Shown here one piece after another: positions 1-12,719 of a stretch of 64,000 nt of DNA (position 1 is its first letter; each line of letters opens with the position of its first letter). Made by a program: the position numbers and the translations under genes. The notes beneath the pieces are model-generated. The model saw only the letters and a program-made list of their open reading frames with translations, made no database searches and was not told where the DNA came from. The stretch comes from Schistocerca nitens (lineage: Eukaryota > Arthropoda > Insecta > Orthoptera > Acrididae): NCBI RefSeq assembly GCF_023898315.1, contig NC_064621.1, positions 127,718,521 to 127,782,520 on the forward strand. The letters run 5' to 3'.

Positions 1-1129
1 AGGTATACGACCGATGACTGCAAAAACCCTGGAATAACACGGAAAAATAAGTACGAACACCAGTAAGATTGCCAACGTACATAATGGAAACAACTAGCTG
101 GCTGTGAAACATTGAATCTGTACAATTTGCCCCTGGTGAAAGCTGACATCACATCCCTACCAAATCAGGGTCAGCAACGCCGGCCCATTCTAACCACGCC
201 CATGCAGCATGAATATGGGGAGTGGCAGCAGAAACGACTGGAGATTATCGTTCAGCTCACCCTATGTACTCACTACTGAAGTGGGAACATGCTTTCTGTA
301 TGACAGCAGTGCTATTCTGGCAGCAAGTCTTCACTCTTCAGTTCCCCAGAAGCAGGTGTTCTCTTTCCTAACACGCCAAAACTTGCCTGTTTCTGTCACA
401 GCAGGAATTTTACAAGGCAATAGTGACAGACATTGCGGGTTCCATCCAATAGTAATTTTGTAATAAACAAACTCCTACGCCTACGTATTTCACTATTATT
501 AACCACTCACTAGTGCTGTAGTATGGGAAGGATGCCAAGAAACCTCTCCCTCTACATGGTAGGATTATGAAGCTGACAAATAGGAAAGCTTACACGTAAG
601 AACATGTGAGAAAGCATGAACTCTACAGAAAATAACATTATGAACCAATGATGACCCCTGTTCCAAAAGTTAAAACTGAACGTTCTTCTGAAGAGTTGTT
701 GCCGAGGCAAACGTCGTTTCGCACGCTGCAGCATCTCTAAAGGGCTATACCTGGGTTAAATATTTCTGGGAACTTATCGAACAAAACCGTTTTTTGGCAG
801 ATAACGACCTGTGGTGATAGTCAGCCTTCAGCTCTCACATGTTTTTGATGCTTCTCCCTGTTCCTTTAAGTACGCTTCTCTCTTGTCCCAGCCAGCTTGA
901 ACGCCTTGAGCTCTGCAGAAAAATAGCAAGCCCTCACCATAATACACCGCTGGCGACCCAAAATCAAACACCCTAAAGGAAGCATCAAAATAAGGTGCAA
1001 TTTGCAGCATGCGTTTGTGGCGACGAGAGATGCACATGATCGGGGCAGGCGCACATCACTGGAGCGTCACCAGCAAGCGCTGTATAAGGGGGTAGGAGGC
1101 GGCTATGTGGACTGATTGGAATCTTTCTT
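1..1129. other. No gene or repeat recognised
   Basis: I see no recognisable protein similarity, RNA gene or target-site duplication here. Short open frames on both strands lack any family motif. By position it is either intron or downstream flank of the minus-strand semaphorin gene. Confidence 0.4.
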
Positions 1130-2090
1130 TCGTGCAGTTGTTTTTTGTAACCAGCTACAGTATGGCTTGTAGAAGACAGCTAGCGTTTCAGAGTTCGATC
1201 GAGGAAGGATAGTTGCCTATAGGAATTGCAGATTATCCTTCAGAGATGTCGGAGATTGCGTCGCATGGAACCAAGCAACTGTGACGTGGATCTGTAATCG
1301 GTGGATCCAGCAGGGAATGACGGACCGACGGAACCGGTTGCACCCATCTCGTTGCATCGCTACACGTACTGTACGCGTGGCACATCACGAACCATATCAC
1401 AACAAATTCGGGCTCTTACGCAACGAGTAGTGTCCGCGCATACCACTCGACGTCTTTCGCAAAAGGGTAGATTGTTCTCAAGGCACTGAGCCAACGCCAC
1501 AGGTGTTTGCGCCGTCACTGGTGCTTTTCACGACGGACATGGACAACCGAATGAAACGACACTGCTTTTACCGACGAATCCCGATTCTGTTGCACCACCA
1601 CGTTGGGCTGATTGGCGTCTGACTACACTGTGGTGAGTGACAATTGAACTGTTGCCCCATGCTTCGCCATATTGGTGCTGCACCCTCTATTATGGTTTTA
1701 AGTGCTATTGGATTCCACTCCCGCACACTCCTAGTACGCCTTGCCGGTACACCAACCAGCCAACATAACGCTTCTGAAGTGTTGGAGCCTGCTGTCTTCC
1801 CATACCTTCTTTCCGTCGGCCACGTTGCGACAGGATAATGCGCGACCAGACGTGGCACGCAGTGTTCATGTCTTCTTCATCGCTCGCATTTGGGAAACGT
1901 CTGGTCTATGATTGCGGAACCACCGGCCCGGGATACACCATCTGCTGCTACACCAGATCAACGTTGGCAATCTGTGACGGCAGCATCGACTGCACACCCC
2001 AGCAACACATCCACAGTCTGTTCGATTCAATGCCAAACCGTCTAGCTGTAGTTATAGCCAGCAACGGCGACAACATTCAGTACTGATTTC
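1130..2090 (+). pseudogene. Tc1-like transposase relic
   Basis: Read on the plus strand in shifting frames, this stretch keeps fragments of a Tc1/mariner DDE transposase. There is a piece matching the region around the first catalytic Asp (TDESRFC near 1572) and a piece around the second (LRQDNARP near 1835), followed by a decayed C-terminus ending near 2080. Many stops and frameshifts separate the pieces, so no protein can be made. In intact relatives the protein cuts and pastes the element at TA sites. I found no convincing terminal inverted repeats, so the element borders are approximate. Family assignment rests on the two Asp motifs; the subfamily is not determined. Confidence 0.7.
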
Positions 2091-2340
2091 ATCCTCACTT
2101 CACATGGGGCTGTATTTCCAATCATGAGATCTTTGTACACCGTGTTCTCTCCCAAAATCAGTTTGGCTGTGTTACTTCTGCTCCTTCTTGTTGTTGCATT
2201 TTGGATGGCCAGCGGTTTAAAAGAGGAGGGAAGAGAAGAGGAAGTTTAATGGACATTCACTGGCACTACTAAATATTGTCTGCAGTTGCGATGCAGTGTA
2301 AGTTGTGAGACAAAACCGACCAAAGAGATGAGTGTACAAG

Positions 2341-2634
2341 ATCGTGAAATATAAAGTTAAAATCTTCTGAGTTGTTAGACCGCGTCATATTTCCTATGAC
2401 GATGGTCCAACAACGATAGCCACAAGAATTTTAACCGATACTCCCGCTTCTCAAGTACAAAGGCGTGAAAACTCCCCTTTGTAAGAGAACGCGACACTGG
2501 TCCCTGGCAGTGTTCTAGCAATAGTGAACACCGAAACATCCTGAGGATGATCCTAGGAGAGGGGTCGAAACGTTGGTTATTTTAGAACGAATTTGACGCT
2601 GCCTAACAACTCAGAAGATTTTTAACCTTCGTGA
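2341..2634. repeat. Small hairpin element (MITE-like)
   Basis: About 24-base imperfect inverted repeats bound this stretch (2356-2378 and 2603-2626, core CTTCTGAGTTGTTAG). The interior is non-coding. It contains CTGAGGA (2541-2547) followed by a short stem and GAAA (2567-2570), an arrangement also seen in the Penelope-like element ends of this window. It is probably a short non-autonomous element of unknown superfamily. Confidence 0.55.
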
Positions 2635-3686
2635 CAATGGCCACGAAAGCCTCCAGACTTACATCACGAAATGTGTTGTGCCGAAGTTTTTCCATGTAAC
2701 AGTATACATGAGAAAAAAGTAACTGAAAAATAATTTCTACCTTACTTGTTGATAAATACAGGGAAAACTAACTACAAAACCCCAAGATAGATATCACACC
2801 ACTAAATTTATAGTATCAATTAACAAATTAAAGACAATGAATGTAGATAATATCTCTAGAATCAACAAAAAGCCGGATCAAAAACTACTTATCCCATGAT
2901 ATTAGTGGATAAGGTACACAGATAATCGCGTTCTGTCTTACTCGGAGTGGCCTTTTTTGGTTTTTTTATTTTTATAGTTTTTTGTCACTTGCGTGGTTGA
3001 TGGGGCTTGTGGCAATGTATCCACATCTCCTATGAATTGTCTTACCCTGCTCACGTGAATATGTCTTTCATTGACAGTTGTAACTTAAAATTTACTTGCG
3101 AAGTCAATGCAGTGATTTGATATGGACATGGTAGTTCGTTAGAAACTTCTCATTTTATCTTCAGCGTTTATGGGTTACTTAACAACACCCATTGACCAGT
3201 TCTATATTGCGGCAGCTTCCCTAAGGCTTTTGTGTGGGCTCAGTCCACCCTTCGCCAAACTAAACGTAACTGTTTTGCAAATACCTTCACTGACTCACTA
3301 TTACCTTCACGTTTAGGCTTCATCATGTTGAAGGGAGATGGCGTCCTTCTGCCATAAACCACTATGTGTGACGAAGGATTAGTACTGGTATTCGACTTAT
3401 ATGTTGTGGCTATGAACTAAAGTTAGGTGTCCGTGTTGGCTGTTAACGTTATGGTTGAACATTTTAGAAATGGCTTTATGAATCCTACCTGTTTTTCCAT
3501 TTGCTTGCGGATAAAAGCGGTATGTTCAGAGTTTTTAAATGTGAAGCAAACGACAAAACTCTTTAATAAAATGTGATACAAAGTTTGTACACGGATCATT
3601 ATCCAGCCATTTTCCATCGTTTGTGCTACTTTGTTACCTTGTTGGTATCGACTTGCTAGGTATCACTAAAAATGGCCTGTTATGGT

Positions 3687-6600
3687 CCATGAACCATGGA
3701 CCTTGCCGTTGGTGGGGAGGCTTGCGTGCCTCAGCGATACAGATGGCCATACCGTAGGTGCAACCACAACGGAGGGGTATCTGTTGAGAGGCCAGACAAA
3801 CATGTGGTTCCTGAAGAGGGGCAGCAGCCTTTTCAGTAGTTGCAGGGGCAACAGTCTGGATGATTGACTGATCTGGCCTTGTAACATTAACCAAAACGGC
3901 CTTGCTGTGCTGGTACTGCGAACGGCTGAAAGCAAGGGGAAACTACAGCCGTAATTTTTCCCGAGGAAATGCAGCTCTACTGTATGATTAAATGATGATG
4001 GCGTCCTCTTGGGTAAAATATTCCGGAGGTAAAATAGTCCCCCATTCGGATCTCCGGGCGGGGACTACTCAAGAGGACGTCGTTATCAGGAGAAAGAAAA
4101 CTGGGGTTCTACGGATCGGAGCGTGGAATGTCAGATCACTTAATCGGGCAGGTAGGTTAGAAAATTTGAAAAGGGAAATGGATAGGTTAAAGTTAGATAT
4201 AGTGGGAATTAGTGAAGTTCGGTGGCAGGAGGAACAAGACTTTTGGTCAGGTGATTACAGGGTTATAAATACAAAATCAAATAGGGGTAATGCAGGAGTA
4301 GGTTTAATAATGAATAAAAAAATAGGAGTGCGGGTTAGCTACTACAAACAGCATAGTGAACGCATTATTGTGGCCAAGATAGACACAAAGCCCATGCCTA
4401 CTACAGTAGTACAAGTTTATATGCCAACTAGCTCTGCAGATGATGAAGAAATAGATGAAATGTATGACGAGATAAAAGAAATTATTCAGGTAGTGAAGGG
4501 AGACGAAAATTTAATAGTCATGGGTGACTGGAATTCGTCAGTAGGAAAAGGGAGAGAAGGAAACATAGTAGGTGAATATGGATTGGGGGGAAGGAATGAA
4601 AGAGGAAGCCGCCTTGTAGAATTTTGCACAGAGCATAACTTAATCATAGCTAACACTTGGTTCAAGAATCATGAAAGGAGGCTGTATACATGGAAGAAGC
4701 CTGGAGATACTGACAGATTTCAGATAGATTATATAATGGTAAGACAGAGATTTAGGAACCAGGTTTTAAATTGTAAGACATTTCCTGGGGCAGATGTGGA
4801 TTCTGACCACAATCTATTGGTTATGAACTGCAGATTGAAACTGAAGAAACTGCAAAAAGGTGGGAATTTAAGGAGATGGGACCTGGATAAACTGAAAGAA
4901 CCAGAGGTTGTAGAGAGTTTCAGGGAGAGCATAAGGGAACAATTGACAGGAATGGGGGAAAGAAATACAGTAGAAGAAGAATGGGTAGCTCTGAGGGATG
5001 AAGTGGTGAAGGCAGCAGTAGATCAAGTAGGTAAAAAGACGAGGGTTAATAGAAATCCTTGGATAACAGAAGAAATATTGAATTTAATTGATGAAAGGAG
5101 AAAATATAAAAATGCAGTAAATGAAGCAGGCAAAAAGGAATACAAACGTCTCAAAAATGAAATCGACAGGAAGTGCAAAATGGCTAAGCAGGGATGGCCA
5201 GAGGACAAATGTAAGGATGTAGAGGCTTGTCTCACTAGGGGTAAGATAGATACTGCCTACAGGAAAATTAAAGAGACCTTTGGAGAGAAGAGAACCACAT
5301 GTATGAATATCAAGAGCTCAGATGGAAACCCAGTTCTAAGCAAAGAAGGGAAGGCAGAAAGGTGGAAGGAGTATATAGAGGTTTATACAAGGGAGATGTA
5401 CTTGAGGACAATATTATGGAAATGGAAGAGGATGTAGATGAAGACGAAATGGGAGATAAGATACTGCGTGAAGAGTTTGACAGAGCACTGAAAGACCTGA
5501 GTCGAAACAAGGCCCCGGGAGTAGACAACATTCCACTAGAACTACTGATGGCCTCGGGAGAGCCAGTCATGACAAAACTCTACCATCTGGTGAGCACGAT
5601 GTATGAGACAGGCGAAATACCCTCAGACTTCAAGAAGAATATAATAATTCCAATCCCAAAGAAAGCAGGTGTTGACAGATGTGAAAATTACCGAATTATC
5701 AATTTAATAAGTCACAGCTGCAAAATACTAACGCGAATTCTTTACAGACGAATGGAAAAACTGGTAGAAGCCGACCTCGGAGAAGATCAGTTTGGATTCC
5801 GTAGAAATGTTGGAACACGTGAGGCAATACGGACCTTACGACTTATCTTGGAAGAAAGATTAAGAAAAGGCAAACCTACATTTCTGGCATTTGTAGACTT
5901 AGAGAAAGCTTTTGACAATGTTGACTGGAATACTCTCTTTCAAATTCTGAAGGTGGCAGGGGTAAAATACAGGGAGCGAAAGGCTATTTACAATTTGTAC
6001 AGAAACCAAATGGCAGTTATAAGAGTCGAGGGGCATGAAAGGGAAGCAGTGGTCGGGAAAGGAGTGAGACAGGGTTGTAGCCTCTCCCCGATGTTATTCA
6101 ATCCGTATATTGAGCAAGCAGTAAAGGAAAGAAAAGAAAAATTCGGAGTAGGTATTAAAATTCATGGAGAAGAAGTAAAAACTTTGAGGTTCGCCGATGA
6201 CATTGTAATTCTGTCAGAGACAGCAAAGGACTTGGAAGAGCAGTTGAACGGAATGGACAGTGTCTTGAAAGGAGGATGTAAGATGAACATCAACAAAAGC
6301 AAAACGAGGATAATGGAATGTAGTCATATTAAGTCGGGTGATGCTGAGGGAATTAGATTAGGAAATGAGACACTTAAAGTAGTAAAGGAGTTTTGCTATT
6401 TATGGAGTAAAATAACCGATGATGGTCGAAGTAGAGAGGACATAAAATGTAGACTGGCAATGGCAAGGAAAGCGTTTCTCAAGAAGAGAAATTTGTTAAC
6501 ATCGAGTATAGATTTAAGTGTCAGGAAGTCGTTTCTGAAAGTATTTGTATGGAGTGTAGCCATGTATGGAAGTGAGACATGGACGATAACTAGTTTGGAC

Positions 6601-6973
6601 AAGAAGAGAATAGAAGCTTTCGAAATGTGGTGCTACAGAAGAATGCTGAAGATAAGGTGGGTAGATCACGTAACTAATGAGGAGGTATTGAATAGGATTG
6701 GGGAGAAGAGAAGTTTGTGGCACAACTTGACCAGAAGAAGGGATCGGTTGGTAGGACATGTTTTGAGGCATCAAGGGATCACAAATTTAGCATTGGAGGG
6801 CAGCGTGGAGGGTAAAAATCGTAGAGGGAGACCAAGAGATGAATACACTAAGCAGATTCAGAAGGATGTAGGTTGCAGTAGGTACTGGGAGATGAAGAAG
6901 CTTGCACAGGATAGAGTAGCATGGAGAGCTGCATCAAACCAGTCTCAGGACTGAAGACCACAACAACAACAAC
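3687..6973 (+). mobile_element. Near-complete RTE-clade LINE with 5-bp target-site duplication
   Basis: This non-LTR retrotransposon is flanked by ATGGT at 3682-3686 and 6974-6978. It starts with an untranslated leader, carries endonuclease plus reverse transcriptase coding sequence, and ends in a CAA-repeat tail directly after the stop codon, as RTE elements typically do. The insertion lies inside the minus-strand Ty3/gypsy integrase relic and is therefore younger than it. The element is about 3.29 kb, close to full length for the clade. Only one reading-frame break is obvious, which suggests recent activity. Confidence 0.85.
3992..6954 (+). pseudogene. RTE endonuclease-reverse transcriptase, one frameshift
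   Basis: The polyprotein nicks target DNA and copies its own RNA into the nick. The N-terminal part (3992-5437) is an apurinic-like endonuclease: N in WNVRSL (about residue 46), E in ISEVRWQ (75), D and N in GDWNS (179, 181), DYIMV (246-250) and SDH (271-273). The second part, in another frame from about 5379 to the stop at 6954, is reverse transcriptase with AFVDLEKAFD, GVRQGCSLSP and the FADD active site, followed by a C-terminal domain ending RAASNQSQD. An apparent one-base loss near 5380 separates the frames. A Gly-to-Trp change relative to the second RTE copy (CYLWSK) is visible near 6400. It resembles the proteins often annotated as craniofacial development protein 2-like. Confidence 0.85.
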
Positions 6974-7500
6974 ATGGTTAGTATATACTTGTTCCCTTCA
7001 GGTGTCATTAAATAGTCCTAAAATATCAAGCACAACGATTTCACAAGGTTTAGACACCTCTGGAAATCTTTGTTACGGAATCTTCCAATGACTAAGGTGA
7101 GACATTTGAGCACAAGGTACGCGATCTTTCACATATTGTTCCACATCGCATATTTTAGTTTTCCGGTAGTTCATCCATGCATTTTTCTGTGACCACCAGG
7201 ATCACTAACATATTGCAAAACCTTGTCCTTGGATGCTACTGAAAATGCCACACATCATCCGCATTTTGTAAATCTGACGGTCCACGTCAGATGTTTGTGC
7301 CTTCTGCCTTTGAGGCACATTTTTGCCCAGTTTTTGCACCACTCCGTTTATTCCGCTTAATGTATCTGCATTTTATGCTTTCTGCCCACTTTATGAACAC
7401 CTTCACAGTCGAACACAGTCAGTTTGAGTGTTCCTTGTCAGCCTATACTAGAATGATATTTTATTCCCAAGAATCATTTTAGCAACTCGTGATCAGTTAC

Positions 7501-8248
7501 TACTTTAAATTTCTGATCATACAAATAACAGTGAAAGTAGGTTATTCTACAGATAACCACTAACATCTCGTTTCCTGTAGTGGAGAAGTTCTATTCGGAC
7601 CTGTTTAGTTGTCCAGAAGCATAAGGCACTCGGTGTTCGTCACTATATATGTTTATACTTAGAATATAACAAGCTCCTTCATTGCTGGCCTCACGTGACA
7701 GTAAAGTTATCACTCCCTGTCTTGTATTCGCTGGAAAAACTGTTACAACAGTTACCAACACTAATCCTAACATTCCAGAACAACACCTTGAATCCCGACT
7801 TTTTTTTACCACAATCATTGGAAACTTACAGTATCTCAGGGAGGACGAATCTAAGTGGAACAAGTGTTCCAGAATATCGAGCGATATTCAGACCAACTGC
7901 GTTATAACATCACAATTGTAAGCATTACTACTACTACCAATGTTGCCATGATTCCACTAGCTATTCGTGGTCTGTATTTGCTTTAAATACAAAACTGCCG
8001 TCCCCAGAGTTAGCTTGGCATCAAAAAATTGTCACAGGGGACTATATAGAATAAAGAATTAAAAGAAAGACCATGTGAATCAGTTTTCCTGAACATATGA
8101 ATAATAAAATCTGTATATGCATAATTGTCAGTATAAAATATTTGTGATAAGATTGTTTCAGAAACAACCTGACAGTCTCGAGCGGATTTTCTGAAGAGAA
8201 AGGAAGTTTGCGCCACAGGAAGAAATTCCGGGTGAACGTAAAATTTTT
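7501..8248. other. Unassigned sequence between RTE copies
   Basis: No convincing protein or RNA similarity. It may be more of the decayed gypsy element upstream of its RNase H, but I cannot show that. Confidence 0.35.
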
Positions 8249-8249
8249 A

Positions 8250-9684
8250 ATTGGAACTACTGACGGCCTTGGGAGAGCCAGTCCTGACAAAACTCTACCA
8301 TCTGGTGAGCAAGATGTATGAAACAGGCGAAATACCCTCAGACTTCAAGAAGAATATAATAATTCCAATCCCAAAGAAAGCAGGTGTTGACAGATGTGAG
8401 AATCACCGAACAATCAGTCTAATAAGCCACAGCTGCAAAATACTAACACGAATTCTTTACAGACGAATGGAAAAACTGGTAGAAGCCGACCTCGGGGAAG
8501 ATCAGTTTGGATTCCGTAGAAATATTGGAACACGTGAGGCAATACTGACCTTACGACTTATCTTAGAAGAAAGATTAAGGAAAGGCAAACCTACGTTTCT
8601 AGCATTTGTAGACTTAGAGAAAGCTTTTGACAATGTTGACTGGAATACTCTCTTTCAAATTCTAAAGGTGGCAGGGGTAAAATACAGGGAGCGAAAGGCT
8701 ATTTACAATTTGTACAGAAACCAGATGGCAGTTATAAGAGTCGAGGGACACGAAAGGGAAGCAGTGGTTGGGAAGGGAGTAAGACAGGGTTGTAGCCTCT
8801 CCCCGATGTTATTCAATCTGTATATTGAGCAAGCAGTGAAGGAAACAAAAGAAAAATTCGGAGTAGGTATTAAAATCCATGGAGAAGAAATAAAAACTTT
8901 GAGATTCGCCGATGACATTGTAATTCTGTCAGAGACAGCAAAGGACTTGGAAGAGCAGTTGAACGGAATGGATGGTGTCTTGAAGGGAGGATATAAGATG
9001 AACATCAACGAAAGCAAAACGAGGATAATGGAATGTAGACGAAGTAAGTCGGGTGATGTTGAGGGTATTAGATTAGGAAATGAGACACTTAAAGTAGTAA
9101 AGGAGTTTTGCTATTTGGGGAGCAAAATAACCGATGATGGTCGAAGTAGAGAGGATATAAAATGTAGACTGGCAATGGCAAGGAAAGCGTTTCTGAAGAA
9201 GAGAAATTTGTTAACATCGAGTATAGATTTAAGTGTCAGGAAGTCTTTTCTGAAAGTATTTGTATGGAGTGTAGCCATGTATGGAAGTGAAACATGGACG
9301 ATAAATAGTTTGGACAAGAAGAGAATAGAAGCTTTCGAAATGTGGTGCTACAGAAGAATTCTGAAGATTAGATGGGTAGATCACATAACTAATGAGGAGG
9401 TACTGAATCGGATTGGGGAGGAGTTTGTGGCACAACTTGACCAGAAGAAGGGATCGGTTGGTAGGACATGTTTTGAGGCATCAAGGGATCACCAATTTAG
9501 TATTGGAGGGCAGCGTGGAGGGTAAAAATCGTAGGGGGAGACCAAGAGATGCATACACTAAGCAGATTCAGAAGGATGTAGGTTGCAGTAGGTACTGGGA
9601 GATGAAGAAGCTTGCACAGGATAGAGTAGCATGGAGAGCTGCATCAAACCATTCTCAGGACTGAAGACCACAACAATAACAACC
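8250..9684 (+). mobile_element. 5'-truncated RTE LINE, second copy
   Basis: A second RTE of the same family as 3687-6973, starting abruptly inside the reverse transcriptase (8251) and ending with the same stop and a CAA-type tail (9665-9684). Reverse transcriptase motifs AFVDLEKAFD, GVRQGCSLSP and FADD are intact in the open frame 8251-9525. A small deletion near 9420 (five bases shorter than the first copy) breaks the C-terminal domain into a second frame (9413-9664). The endonuclease is absent, as expected from incomplete reverse transcription. No clear target-site duplication was found. Confidence 0.85.
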
Positions 9685-11281
9685 CCAAATGTGCAGAGCC
9701 AAGCCAGGGCAGACTCCAGTACAATCAGAATGTAACCAGAAAGAAAGTCAGTGTAGCAATCAGGGAGGCCCACAACTCGTGCATTGCCACACCACATTTC
9801 AGCAGAGGGCTCTAAGTGCGACCACAGCAGAATAACTGCATCATAAAATTCTGACAGCGCTGCAAAGTGCCGTACCAAGGCATAAATCATGTACGAGAAC
9901 GACTTTCAGCCAGCTGACGTGGCAGAAAGCGTCTAGCTGAAGAGCAGACTGCAACAACTGCGAGACAGCGGCATGGAGTAAAGAGTTCACAACATTAGAA
10001 AACTGGACCAAATTTTCTCATCACAACAGCTCGATACTGACGTTGGCATGAGCTGTCCAGCATGAATACTGGTACATCTGAAGCACACAGGCTATTCTAG
10101 GCGAGCAACCACTCATGAGTCACTGTGACAGTGTTGTGAGTTAAAGCAAATCAATGTCGGTGCCATATCACAATGTGCTGCCCAATATTCAACTGGTGAC
10201 TTCAACAATGAGATGCTAGCCAGCCGTACGCACTTCACGGCCACGAAATTCCACTGCTGTCGGTGATGTGAAGAGCTGAGCATCTACAACCAGCATCTCA
10301 CTGGGGTGCATTGAAGATTATCTCGCAGCTGCTGGAAATGTACAATGCGCAGGAGAGGCACATACGTGCTGCTCCCTGGTTGTACAGTACAGCAGCTACT
10401 GGTGTTTGGCCCTCTGTTGTAGGGAGGCCAGAACATACTTCTGCAAGGCTACAGTCATCCCGTGCGGAAGTGTTGACTCCGTCTTGAGCACCCGTAGCTT
10501 CCTTTCCTTCTTCACTGCTGATGTAGGCACGAACTGTGATGTCTCTGAGAGAGCGCTGGTAAAGCAGCAGACCATGCTGCCAGTGATCCAGCTTTCTGAG
10601 TAGTGCCTGCGGATACCTGGGTCAGCTCACTGCAGGACGCCGCCACTGCTGAAGGCGCGGTTCCTGACCTCCAGTATGAATCGACTGGACGACTCAGCAA
10701 CTCCCAGTCGCATTCGCTGCTCTGCCGCCTTTGGTCAACACCACAGAGAAGCTGTTGGTAATGTGTGAGTTCTCAAAATAATATAGTTGCGTTCAGCACT
10801 GCATCACTGATGTCCTTATGTATTTCACTGGAACACTCTCCACACTCTGAGCTCGTCTTCTTGTGCCCATAGAAGCAGCAGTTTCCTGTGTCTCCTCAAT
10901 ATACTGCATAAGTAAAAATCGAAAGAAACGAAAGTAAGATGAAGGTAAAACACCCACACAGATACTAGACAACAATATGGAAACATAATAGAAATGACAT
11001 AGCAGCAACAGGTGTACAAGGGACATGGTACACAGTCATAAATAATGCTGTTAATAGCAGATGAACTACTCTCGGTAGGAATCGATGCAACAGCTTCACA
11101 TCCAAAATACAACAACATCGACTCATTAAGTCACCGATTTATTTGTGGTGGCCAAAAGATGTATGGAAGGCAATTGCAGTGGACGTCCATTTCTTTAAAC
11201 AGTATGTTTTAAGAAAAATAACACTGAATAACTTATTCTATCAGGAAGAAATTTATTTCCCAACATAAAAAAATTCCAGAA
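9685..11281. other. No gene recognised
   Basis: About 1.6 kb with only short, motif-free open frames and no repeat structure that I can identify. Confidence 0.4.
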
Positions 11282-11550
11282 TGAGATTTTCACTCTGCAG
11301 CGGAGTGTGGGCTGATATGAATCTTCCTGACAGATTAAAACTGTGTGCCGGACCAAGACTCGAACTCGGGAGCAGAAGAATTTCTGTGAAGTTTGGAAGG
11401 TAGGAGATGAGGTAGTGTCAGAATTGAAACTGTGAGGACAGGCCCTGAGTCGTGCTTGGGTAGCTCAGTTGGTAGAGAACTTGGCCGCAAAAGTCAGAGG
11501 TCCCGAGCTCGAGTCTTGGTCCGACACACAGTTTTAATCTGTCAGGAAGT
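11282..11550. repeat. Foldback repeat carrying a tRNA-like segment
   Basis: The ends are inverted copies of each other (CTGACAGATTAAAACTGTG near 11328 against its complement near 11530). Between them, GGGTAGCTCAGTTGGTAGAG (11458-11477) is a tRNA A-box-like motif, followed by GAGCTCGAGTCTTGG in the B-box position. The left arm contains the antisense of the same tRNA-like tail. This is a dispersed tRNA-related repeat, not a tRNA gene: the cloverleaf is incomplete and the arms are diverged. Confidence 0.6.
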
Positions 11551-11865
11551 TACAAAACTCATTGTCATATTATGGGTTGTGAAATTATATCAGTTATGTT
11601 ATAACCAAGAACGGAAATTATAATGTAAAATACAGAGAATCTGTAAAGGAAAAGTATTATAAGGAATATTAAAAAAATAAACGATAAAAGAACTTCGATA
11701 GTATGTTCAAAATTATGTTTAAAAAACTGGGTGTAGGCTAAGGGTACAATTAAGACACTAAGAAATTACAGACTTTCGCTGCGAGTGGGCACTCATTGAA
11801 ATCAATGGGGAAAGTTGAAAATTTATGCCGGTCTTGGATTCGAACCCAGACCTCCAGCTTAATAC

Positions 11866-11867
<2 letters not shown>

Positions 11868-11914
<47 letters not shown>

Positions 11915-11919
11915 TGTGA
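11868..11919. repeat. (TG)n microsatellite
   Basis: About 20 near-perfect TG units followed by interrupted TG sequence. It directly abuts the hairpin element that starts at 11921. Confidence 0.9.
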
Positions 11920-11920
11920 G

Positions 11921-12674
11921 TAATATTTTGAGGAATCAGCCTCAGTTGCACTAATTTTCTGGTCTTTACCAGGATCAAATGGTTCAAATGGCTCTGAGCA
12001 CTATGGGACTCAACTGCTGAGGTCATTAGTCCCCTAGAACTTAGAACTAATTAAACCTAACTAACCTAAGGACATCACAAACATCCATGCCCGAGGCAGG
12101 ATTCGAACCTGCGGCCGTAGCGGTCTTGCGGTTCCAGACTGCAGCGCCTTTAACCGCACGGCCACTTCGGCCGGCTCTTTACCAGGTTTCGGCTAAATTA
12201 ATCTAGTCTTCTTCAGAGGCATAAAACTAATATAACATGCCATAGTAAGGCACAATCAACATTAAAATTAAAACCGTGGTACCATGTCCAATAAAACTAG
12301 AGTGCCAACGCTAGTTGCCGCTGCCAACCGACCACGTGGTGGAGAAATGCCTGGGATGGACTTCAGCTAAGTTATTTAATTCGACATGGTACCACGGTAC
12401 TATAGGTATCATGTCGAAATGAAACTAGAGTGCCAACGCTAGTTGCCGCTGCCAACCGACCGTGTGGTGAAGAGATGCCTGGGCTGGACTTCAGCTAAGT
12501 AATTTTATTCGACATGGTACCACGGTACTATAGGTTTTAATTTTAATGTTGACTGTGTCTTACTCTGGCATGTTATAGCAATTTTATGCTTCTGAAGAAG
12601 ACTAGATTAATTTAGCCGAAACCTGGTAAAGACTAGAAAATTTGTGCAACTGAGGCTGGTTCCTCAAAATATTA
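11921..12674. repeat. Hairpin element with about 150-bp inverted ends and internal tandem repeat
   Basis: The first part (11921-11973 continuing at 12187-12290) is the reverse complement of the last part (about 12530-12674). Between the arms is a tandem pair of about 128-base units (12281-12408 and 12409-12536, both with AACTAGAGTGCCAACGCTAG). The right arm carries CTGAAGA (12592-12598) and GAAA (12618-12621). No open frame of note is present. A SINE with perfect target duplications sits inside the left arm. Probably a non-autonomous element; the mobilising partner is unknown. Confidence 0.75.
11974..12175 (-). mobile_element. tRNA-headed SINE (family 1) with TSD
   Basis: Complete copy in reverse orientation, flanked by TCTTTACCAGG at 11963-11973 and 12176-12186. 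On the minus strand it has a class-II-tRNA-like head (GTGGCCGTGCGG; B box GGTTCGAATCC) and a body ending in AGAGCCATTTGAACCATTTG. It interrupts the left arm of the hairpin element. Confidence 0.9.
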
Positions 12675-12719
12675 GTCTATCACAGATCACAGTTGCTGAC
12701 GGGGCTGTAATATATATAT

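Larger units (their letters stand above)
2880..7500 (-). mobile_element. Ty3/gypsy retrotransposon pol relic, split by an RTE insertion
   Basis: Minus-strand reading from about 7500 down to about 2900 gives decayed pol similarity in the expected order. First come the tail of RNase H and linker (NADTLS near 7400), then the integrase zinc-binding and core parts (FPEVSKP, then a VLDILG-like Asp block near 7040). Core sequence continues at 3420-3680, and a C-terminal segment containing HVSRVRQ lies near 3050. Stops and frameshifts occur throughout, so it is not functional. The RTE element at 3687-6973 interrupts the integrase core exactly; the reading resumes in register once the insert and one copy of its 5-bp target duplication are ignored. 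LTRs were not located. Confidence 0.7.

Noticed and set aside
11458..11530. Possible tRNA gene
   Set aside because: A- and B-box-like motifs are present, but the cloverleaf is incomplete and the segment is embedded in an inverted, dispersed repeat.
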